From Campylorhamphus procurvoides (lineage: Eukaryota > Chordata > Aves > Passeriformes > Dendrocolaptidae), in the NCBI GenBank assembly GCA_013396655.1, contig WBMV01008405.1, positions 911-64,910 of the forward strand: 64,000 nt of DNA. Direction: 5' to 3'. The translations under genes and the position numbers were made by a program. Shown here piece after piece: positions 56,347 to 64,000 of the stretch. How positions within the stretch are numbered: position 1 is the first letter of the stretch; each line of letters begins with the position of its first letter. Under the pieces are notes generated by a model. The model was not told the DNA's origin. It was given only the letters and a program-made list of their open reading frames with translations, and did not search any database.

Positions 56347-59300
56347 TGTTGAAGCTTTATTTGCAATGTGGTTAGGGGTGGGAAACAGAATTTGGGGGGC
56401 TGGCTGAGTAGGCCTTCAGGATGTGAGCAGAAGGTCTTAAAGAATTATATTTTTATAGATTGTGCTGAAGCTTTGGGTCCCAGCCACACATAGCCTTTTC
56501 TTCCAGAGAAGTAAAGTGGTTTGGAAAGAAAGTCAGGTGGCTGTAATATAGTAGGGATAGTACAACCCCACCAGCCCTGGACAAACTGAATAACTTAATA
56601 AAAGATGCCTTTTTAAGTAATATTTTTTTAGTGCTGAATTGTTAAACAAAGAAATATTTATGAGCAAACTTTCTATGTACTTAAAGTTTGTGTGGTGCTT
56701 TGTACTGACTAGGTGGACCTGTTGTATGTTTACACATCTTAATGATTGTCCTTGAGGCGTATGTAGTAATTCAATGACTTTTATGCCAGAAAAACAATGA
56801 AGTTCTGTGTAATATAGCAAATTATTTAATTTCTAATGAAATTGTAGGCTTTTTAGTGTTTGTGTACTTTTCTGGTTGGCAGTTACGAGTTGTGTTCCTC
56901 CTGCAGTAAGGCTTGTACGCTTGATTGTAGAGAGAGGCAATAGGATGGTAGATACCATTGTTTAAAAAGAAAACCCTAAATATTGCTACCTTATCCATTT
57001 TAAAATCAGGTGAGCTTTATGGCATAAGCCTGAAATTTAGATTTTTGCATTGGAATAAAGTTTCAAAAACATCTAGGATAGGCTAAAAATTGGTGATGGA
57101 TTTGTGTATTTAATGAAATAAGACCAGGAGGCCTTGAAAGTATTTGATAAACACACAAGCCAAGAGACTGGAACAACATTGGCTCCTTCCCATTGTATGG
57201 CCATGACTGAGCTAACTCATGCTGGATGTGTGCACAGACAGATGAGTAGCCTAAATGGGACAAAGTAAAGATATTTTCCTTGTAGCTTGTCAGTTGTAAT
57301 AATGTAATTTTAGTTGGGTGATCTGAATTCAAATCCATAAATATCTTTCAGAATAGTTGAGTCACCAATGAAATCCTGTTCAGTCCAAAGGCAAAGCTGT
57401 CACATGGTTCAAAACCAGAGCATGATTTTTTCGTTTTGCTAGACTTACTGAGTCTTTGTTTCCTATGGCTGGCAGGCCAGGGCTAAAGCACAACTGTCCA
57501 GATATATTTTTTTTTCTTGGGTTGAGCTTTGGGGTCTCTCTAGAAAGTGTAAGGTCTGCTACATAAAGGAGTTTTTTGAGCATGGCCCTTTGCTAAATTT
57601 TGTGTTCCTGCCACAACAGTTGGTGATCTGGGAAAACTGAGCATCACTTACTGTGTCCCTTTTAAGAAACATGGCAGCATCCTCAACCACTCTTCTGAAA
57701 TAAATTGCTGCTGCAGAAAGTAGAGGAGAATTTATCACAAGTTTTTCTCTCTGGAGTTCCCAAGTTCTGGATGCCTTAAAAGAGAAGTGTTTCTGCTTTG
57801 CTGACTGAGCAGGAAAAATATCACCTGGATGAATAATGCATTGCTGAGAGAGGCTGTGGCAGGGAGCAGCTCTGTTGTGGATGCTTCACTGTGCCTGGCT
57901 TTTCCTCTCCTGGGGATCTGTGGGTGCAGCATCCCCGTGGTGGTGGCAGAGTGATGATTTGCCTGCATCCTCCCTTGGGGGAAATGTGGAGGAGTTTATC
58001 TGAGCAAGTGGGAGATAGATGAGGTCGGTGTGAAGCTGGTGGGCTGTTTCTTTCACAGTGCTGTACCAAAGCTGTGGTTCAGCACAGCTCTGTGTGCCCT
58101 TGGAGGCTTGTGATGTACAGTGTGCTGCTTGCCTGGCCACGGTGTAGTTTCTTTAGACTTCTTCTGTAGGCCATGGAGAACTGAGAGACTCTGGAAGTGC
58201 ATTATTCAGATTATCCAGGCTAGGCTCTTGTTTTGTAGAAAAGGTAGAGAACTATCAGCTGCTATGATAGATCTAACTTACCCAGCTCAGCTACACCCTG
58301 AAAGTGTGCCCTAACCATCCTGTCCCGTCATTGGTGCTGGCCTTGGTATTTGCCTGCCTCCATAGCAAGAGAAGTGAAGGAGCTTGCTTCTTCCTAAAAA
58401 AGGAGTTTATCCAGTCAAAACCCCTGAGATTTTAATTCCCTTTAGTTCCCTTAACCTCCTCATCCTGGGAACAGATAAGTGCTTGTGCTGCTGCTGGGGA
58501 GGAGCTGGGACAGTGCAGCTGCTCAGAATTGGGGAGAGTGGGGTTGCCTCTTACTCTGGCAGTGAGATGATGGGTAAGCAGGACCTAATTGCAGAGCTGC
58601 ATTGTCTGTGGGAAAGAAATCTTTGTGAGATAAGTACTTGAAAGAAGAGCTACAGATTTGGTAGTTTGGTGTTTTCAATCCAGCCCCATTCCCTGTATCA
58701 CAAAAATGGAGTACTAAAAAATTTGGTGTGGTGGTTCTTAATGGCTTGTGTGATGCTTGTGCCTAGCAGAGGAGCAAATGGCATTGAATAATGCAGTGCT
58801 CTGACTAGGGAATTTAATAGGAAGATTTAGCTGGAGAATGTTTGAAGTCTGTTTAAGCACTTGCATGGTGTCAGAGTTGTTCAGGTCTGGCTCTTGAATA
58901 TCCCACCCCCTTTAAATAAAGAAGAAATCTCATAAATAAGTCAGTAGATAAATAAGCAAAGTTACCTGAAAATTTATGTGGTATTAGTGTTTATTTTTGT
59001 CTGCAGATTTTTATGTCTTTCCACGCCAAAGGTCTCGAGTTCATAAGGGATTTTCAGAAGATGCCTTGCCAGGCGGTGCAATAGAACCTGTCACAGCTGC
59101 CTGGGAGCACAGCACGCTTCTTGTGACACACCTGTGACAGATGGCATTGGGATGCCACCTGCAGACAGGCACTCCTGTCCCTGCATTTGGAACAGCACAT
59201 GTATTCACGGGCCTCCCAGCTGCTGTATGTGAATATGTGCCTTGCTAGGGAAGGAAAACTGTAGGGATTGTTGCTGGAGCTGCAGTGATGGAAGGAAACA

Positions 59301-59824
59301 CTGGAGAATTCAGCACCATCAAGTGATCTTGCCATTTGCTGTTAGTGTTTGTTAGTGCAATGTATCCCTTTCAGTGTCATTTTCTTTCTGGAAGATGAGA
59401 GGATGACACCCTATATGCTCTTTTAATGTGCTTTTAGTTGGCTGAATGTGAAACACAAATCAGGATTGTTAAAAGTGGAGGGGAGGGATAGCTATGAATT
59501 TGCCTAGGACCTAAGTGAGTAAAGAGACTGAGAATTATCTCTAATTCAGAAATAATTCAGTATTGGCCAAAAGAGTGCCATGTCTTCAATGGGCGGTAGC
59601 ACCTGGAAGAGGCCAATATTTAGGGTTTTTGCCCAAAGCACATTTAGCCCTGCTCTACTGTTTAGTGAAAATGCCCAGTGCAGATGCCACCAGAGCCTCA
59701 TCTCGTGGAGTAATGCTGTAATAAAGAATGTGGTTTTCTTGTGCAAGTCTTAACCTCTTCTTATGAAAATAACACACAACTCAGTATTTTCATGGTGTAT
59801 AAGTGAAATGTAATTTTTTTTTTC

Positions 59825-59830
59825 AATAAA
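59825..59830 (+). terminator. Candidate polyadenylation signal (AATAAA) with GT/T-rich downstream element
   Basis: AATAAA is followed within about 25-45 bases by TGTGGGTCTGTTTGG and then a T-run, the arrangement expected of a mammalian/avian poly-A site. Another AATAAA is at 59720-59725 with TGTGGTTTTCTTGTG after it. If used by PDXK, the 3' UTR would be about 9.4 kb, which is long. It could instead belong to an unseen transcript. Confidence 0.35.
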
Positions 59831-59959
59831 ATACATTTCCTTTCCTAAATGTGGGTCTGTTTGGTTTTTTCCCCTTGGTGAGGTTTCTCTTTCAACTCTT
59901 AATTGAGCTTTGGCTTTTTGTGTCTTCTCCTTGCATATATGAACCACAGCTCTGTACTC

Positions 59960-60545
59960 TTCCTAAGAAGCCTGACCTCATTTCCAGAGATTATACACTT
60001 TCTTTTCCCTCTTGAGCTCCACAAGGACTTCCCTGTTCAGGCAAGCTGGGCTGCTCCACATGCTTGACTCAAAACACAGTGGAATCACCTGCTCCAGTGC
60101 TTCTAAAAGATGATTCTTCAAGGCTGACGAGCACTTGTGGACTCCCTGAGCCCTCAAAAGCAGATTCTGAGTCTATTCTACTAAACAGCTCCCTGCATAG
60201 CTTAAAGTTTGCTCTCCTGCAGTCCAGGGTAGCAACTTTGCTGTCTTTTTAACTCATTACACTGAAAATTTTATTATGGTCAACCATTTCATGATCACTG
60301 TGGCCAAGGCAGCCACCTACCATCACATCCCACACAGGTGCTCTTTCCACAAACAGCAAGTCTAGGAGGGCAACTTTTGGGGTTGTCTCACTGTCTGTCA
60401 CTAGAAGTTACCTTCTACAAACTAAGTATTTCCAAGACCTGCCCATCTCAGCAGTATGATAGTCCCAGCTGATGTTTGGGAAGTTGAAGTTTTTTAAAAG
60501 GATGAGGTCTACTAATTCAGAAATTTCTTCTAATTGCCTATTTTA
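59960..60545 (-). mobile_element. LINE ORF2 endonuclease-domain fragment, antisense (CR1-like)
   Basis: The minus strand, read from about 60500 downward, encodes NFNFPNISWDYHTAE, then KVALLDLLFVERAP and VWDVMVGGCLGHSDHEMV. These match the C-terminal half of the apurinic-type endonuclease of CR1-like LINEs: the GDFN-like block, the LLDLL block and the catalytic SDH motif. In-frame stops between the blocks show it is dead. The sequence continues less clearly to about 59960. Confidence 0.75.
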
Positions 60546-60559
60546 TGGCAGGTTTTAGT

Positions 60560-61240
60560 ATGAATTTATGAAAGAGCAACTTTAATAGAGTTCACTGCCA
60601 AGGCTGACGCTATTACTACATGGATGAGGCACACAGAAAATCAGATTAAAATCAATTTGGGATGATTTACACAGATTGGAGGTGCAAAAAGGTAAGAGGG
60701 CGAAGAGTATGGATACAAAAATACGAGGGTGCAGAAGGGTTTAGCAGCACTTAATCATTGGCTAATTTAACATTTATAAAGTGATTCAATAGGATTAGCT
60801 ACAATTATAGCAGTGACTTCATTATAGATTCACAATAACAACATTCATTCCATAATTCACATAGGTGCACACAGGGAAAGAGATGCATACATCTATATTT
60901 ATATATCTATATATTCCTCTACATGAATGAATGTATAAAGGTACCTCTCAAAAATTCCCCTTGAGTTCAGTGACACAGGTCAGATCCTTTAATATTTCTC
61001 AACAGGTCTGGGTTGCACCTTGAGGGGTGTGGGGGAAGGTGGGCACGAGCCCAGATCTTGTCATCAGTGGTGGTGTTTGGGGTACCCAATCAAGGGTTAT
61101 CAAGCTACAAGAGATGTCCTGCTTAGTGGGAGATGTTGGCACAGCTGTTGTCCAGGAGAGCTCAAAGGGCTTCACACAGGACCACTGCTTGTAGGGTCAC
61201 AAAGTGACCTCAGTCATCAATGTTTCCATCCTTAGATAGA
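60560..61240 (-). mobile_element. Possible degenerate solo LTR, antisense (tentative)
   Basis: At 60574-60586 the minus strand reads ATTAAAGTTGCTC, the arrangement seen in retroviral LTRs where the poly-A signal leads into the R/U5 edge. The following about 650 bases are compositionally unlike their surroundings and abut a LINE fragment. No coding sequence of a retrovirus is present. I could not define both ends or a target duplication, so an old LTR is only a suggestion. Confidence 0.25.
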
Positions 61241-61464
61241 TAATTACTGGAGTTTACAAAACATTAGGAGATTGTTTCCAAAACCCCAGTAACAATAGTA
61301 CCACTCCACCCGGGCTATGATGCAGATTGGGAATGTTCCAAGGCTGTCTGGGATTGACTGATTATTGCTTGTTCCCCACCTTGCATGGGCAGCTGATGTT
61401 CCTGTTATGGTCAGTGTTGTTCCCACCTGTATCATGCAAGAGTGCCTGGTATGGTCAGGGACAC

Positions 61465-61506
61465 TTCATACAATCATAGAACCACAGAATGGTTCGGTTG
61501 GAAGCC
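61465..61506 (-). mobile_element. Short CR1 3' tail, antisense
   Basis: ACAATCATAGAACCACAGAA followed by TGGTTCGGTTGGAAG is the reverse complement of the CR1 3' terminus. It continues for only about 40 bases before sequence I do not recognise, so it is a heavily truncated insertion or the rest is too diverged. Confidence 0.7.
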
Positions 61507-64000
61507 CAACAGGTACAGCCAAGGCTTGTCAGGGGCTCCTGAGATTAGAGCAGGACCATGTGCCAGGAGGGATGCACCACCACAAGCCCTGTTGTCCCCA
61601 GAGGTGGGCACTGTCCCAGCTGGGGTCTCCTGTCATGACCAGCAGCCTTTTCATGTTTTTCTTGTCCATCTTTGCAATTTGCTTTGGGGAAGAATTTTAA
61701 CAAGTGCAAAATGAGGAGACACTTTGACAGAGTGGTACCTCCTTCTGGGGAAATCTAGCAGAGCCCCCAGCAGGTCCCTCTGCCACATCCTCCCTCCTTC
61801 TCCCAGTCCCACCTGCCACCCATTCCAGCAATACAATCTGGTGGGCCCTGGGGGGACATGCCATCCTCCTGTGTGTCAGATGTGAGACACGTGGCTCTCA
61901 CATGTCCCAAATAAAAGGAGTGTCTCCTGAAAAATGGAGCATCTCATATATGCACAGGAGGTCAGTGGGGCAGTCAAGTATTGCCTGAGTCAGCTGGCAG
62001 CCCAGGGAGCTGAGGATCAGGTGACAAGTGACAAATGCTGCTCTTGCTGCCTCCCTTGTGGGTTTGAATGTTGTGGTGTTGAGACAGAGCATATGAGTGG
62101 TGTGCGGGGAGGGAGGGCAGAGCAGCTGTGACAGGCAGCGAGGGGGAACAAAGGGGAAGGAGGAAAAGACTTAGGAGGTAGGTGTGACTCCAGGGAGTAT
62201 TTTTTGGATGTAACTCAGCTTCTGAACAGGGAGTTTGACTGTTGCATAAAGGCCACGCTCTGCCTTTGAGCTCTGTATGTCCTATTCATGCCCCTGGAGT
62301 GGAGTGCTGGATCAAAGGAGCTGGAGTCCTCCATTCCTGTGCCAGCCATGGGCTGTGGCTGCCCAAAGCTGAGCCCCCTCCATGCAGCAGGCTGGTTATC
62401 CCTGTCAGAGAAGCATGGGGGATTTTCTTCCCTGAGTAAGGTTGGTTGCAAACGCAGCAGAAGATTGTTGCGGGGCACATAACCAAGAGGAATTTTAAGG
62501 AAATAATAAAAGCTGTCACCACCTTCATGCCCCCTTGCCCCCCTTTTATTCCAAAGACTGGATTGAACAATAAACAAAGACGTCTAAAAAATGAACAGAA
62601 GGGTGACACACAGCATTGACAGGCTTTTGATTGGAGCTGAGTTATGAGTCAGGTCCACTGAACAGCTTCAGGAGGGCTGGAAAGCCCCGGCATTATTCAT
62701 AAGACTCATTAGCTGCCTGCGAGGACAAAGGCAATTAAATCTCCTGCTTTCACTAATACATTAACTGCAGGGAAGCCCAGGGAGAAATTTAACATCCCCC
62801 TTGCACTGGTACCAGCAGGCAGTGTTTCACACCTGGGTCCCTGCAGGTGCTGATATGGCACCAACCCTTTCAGGTGCCTTCAGCCTGGGCTCCTGCATTT
62901 GGGGTTTTTAGGCTGTGCTGTTGATCCAGCAAACCTGCCTGAGTACAAAAAACAACTTTACTAATGCTAGTAAAGGTTGAGCTTTGTGTTTAATATTTAA
63001 ACAACCATTTGTTAAATTAGTGCTACAAAATCAGTACTATAAAAGGACAGATGCCCTTGCCAGCAAGAGCAAACATGCCAGGGCTCACTTTTAGAGGTTG
63101 CCAATGTTATTCCCTGGAACTGAATAATTCTTGAAAATTAATGAGGCTTTTTTTGCCTCCTTGGCATAATTCAGGTTCTTGCAGCTTCTGAACAAGCAGA
63201 GGGTTAAACAGCACTGGTAGCCACAGAGATCCCTTGGATGGGTCAGGGTGACATGGGCAAGGAGAGATGAGGTTTTCAGGTGTGTGGTGAAATTTCCATG
63301 TGCTGTGCTAGTTAAATGCATATCAGATCAGCTGAGGGTGCAGCTGCACAGCAGAGGAGGTGGATCCAGTGCAGGGCTGCTGTGTCCCCACAGACCCCTG
63401 TACCTCACCCCAGAGCACTGCCTTCAGCTGGCAAAGAAGCCCACAGTGAGCTGTTTCAAGGAGCTGATCCTGCTGGAAACCACAACCTGCAAAAAGTGGG
63501 ATTGCTGTTCAGCTGGATCAGTTCCCTGACCCATCACACTGCCAAGAGCAGTGCAGACATTAAAGGGCAGGACTAAGGGGTGGAAGGAGGGCAAGGAGGG
63601 ACTGAGCAGCATCCTGGTGCTGGTGGGGACCAACACATCACACCAGATGCCCCAGGCATCACAGCCAGAGTGGTGCTGCTGAGCTGTGCAATCTGCACCT
63701 GACCTCATGCCAGAGCCCTTCCCTGGCTTCCACTCAGCAAAGACCCTTCTCCACCTTCTTGTCCTATTCACCACCATGGCTGAGATCAATCCAAAGATAA
63801 GCAGCACATGAGAGAATGGGCACCTACACTTTGGTGGGTGCCTAGGCTAGTGATGTGCCTAGAAGGTGAAAAGTTTATCAGAAACCACCCTTCCCACCAG
63901 GTGGAGAGAGATGTTTGTTTACTGCAGTCAAAAGGGTCAGCATGACTACAGAGGTTTGTCAACAAAACCACGACAGTTATTTAAGAAATTGCTCAGGATC
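61507..64000. other. Intergenic DNA at the right edge, no gene recognised
   Basis: Moderately GC-rich sequence in parts (61500-62100 and 63300-63750), with short open frames on both strands but no domain, motif or splice-consistent exon that I recognise. I looked for CSTB (a neighbour of PDXK in human) on the minus strand and did not see it. A homeodomain-site-rich block at about 62480-62790 is listed separately. Confidence 0.5.
62480..62790. promoter_or_regulatory. Candidate conserved-enhancer-like non-coding block
   Basis: Within 300 bases there are ATTATTCATAA, ACAAAGGCAATTAAAT (an HMG/TCF-SOX-like core next to a homeodomain core), ATTAGCTG and CATTAACTG, with little simple repeat. Such clustering is typical of vertebrate conserved non-coding elements. 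Conservation cannot be tested here. Confidence 0.2.

Larger units (their letters stand above)
50458..59830 (+). other. PDXK: PDXK 3' UTR and downstream flank (UTR end not determined)
   Basis: After the stop there is no further gene on either strand that I recognise. Canonical AATAAA hexamers occur on the plus strand at 53198, 54759, 54874, 59720 and 59825, among others. The UTR could end at any of these, and usage cannot be read from sequence alone. A CR1 fragment lies at 52440-52662 and a short TG repeat at 56331-56346. Confidence 0.5.

Noticed and set aside
63248..63807. Overlapping open frames on both strands in a GC-richer stretch.
   Set aside because: No family motif, no splice-consistent structure, and open frames in several frames at once suggest composition rather than coding.
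50458..64000. Expected neighbour CSTB on the minus strand, as in human.
   Set aside because: I looked for the cystatin B QVVAG-type and C-terminal exons and saw nothing convincing, so it probably lies beyond this window or elsewhere.
1..64000. tRNA, rRNA, snoRNA or CRISPR-like structures.
   Set aside because: I saw no GGTTCGA-type T-loop with matching arms, no rRNA-like block and no regularly spaced direct repeats except the minisatellite. Small ncRNAs cannot be excluded without a covariance-model search.

Overview
This is a window of vertebrate nuclear DNA, most likely from a bird. The evidence is several fragments of CR1-type LINEs, recognisable from their conserved ORF2 C-terminal protein and 3' ends, the overall sparseness of repeats, and one compact vertebrate gene with classic GT-AG introns. 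I cannot place it to bird order from sequence alone.

The only protein-coding gene I can support is PDXK (pyridoxal kinase), on the + strand from about 12.18 kb to 50.46 kb. All 11 coding exons are present. They sum to 939 nt (312 codons plus stop), every intron has GT-AG ends, and every junction keeps the frame. The deduced protein keeps the vitamin B6 kinase landmarks: Ser12, Thr47, Tyr84, Asp113, Asp118, Thr148/Asn150/Glu153, Thr186/Ser187 and the GTGD motif ending at the catalytic base Asp235. It acts alone as a housekeeping salvage enzyme, and no partner gene is visible in the window.

Layout: 1-0.7 kb holds a decayed antisense LINE reverse-transcriptase fragment. 0.7-4.19 kb is an almost perfect head-to-tail 1.74 kb duplication joined by a single N, probably an assembly artefact. 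4.2-11.4 kb is intergenic with four CR1 remnants. 11.4-11.56 kb is a G-rich minisatellite. 11.637-11.998 kb is a run of 362 Ns over the probable core promoter. 12.0-12.5 kb is a CpG-rich 5' region with exon 1. Intron 1 runs 12.27-31.0 kb and contains one antisense CR1. Exons 2-11 lie between 31.0 and 50.46 kb. From 50.46 to about 59.9 kb lies the probable 3' UTR plus flank, with several AATAAA signals and a CR1 fragment. 59.96-61.5 kb holds an antisense LINE endonuclease fragment, a possible antisense solo LTR and a short CR1 tail. The last 2.5 kb contains no gene I recognise.

I found no undescribed system. The items most worth a second look are the near-identical duplication around an N, the missing promoter, the minisatellite next to it, and a few homeodomain-site-rich non-coding blocks.
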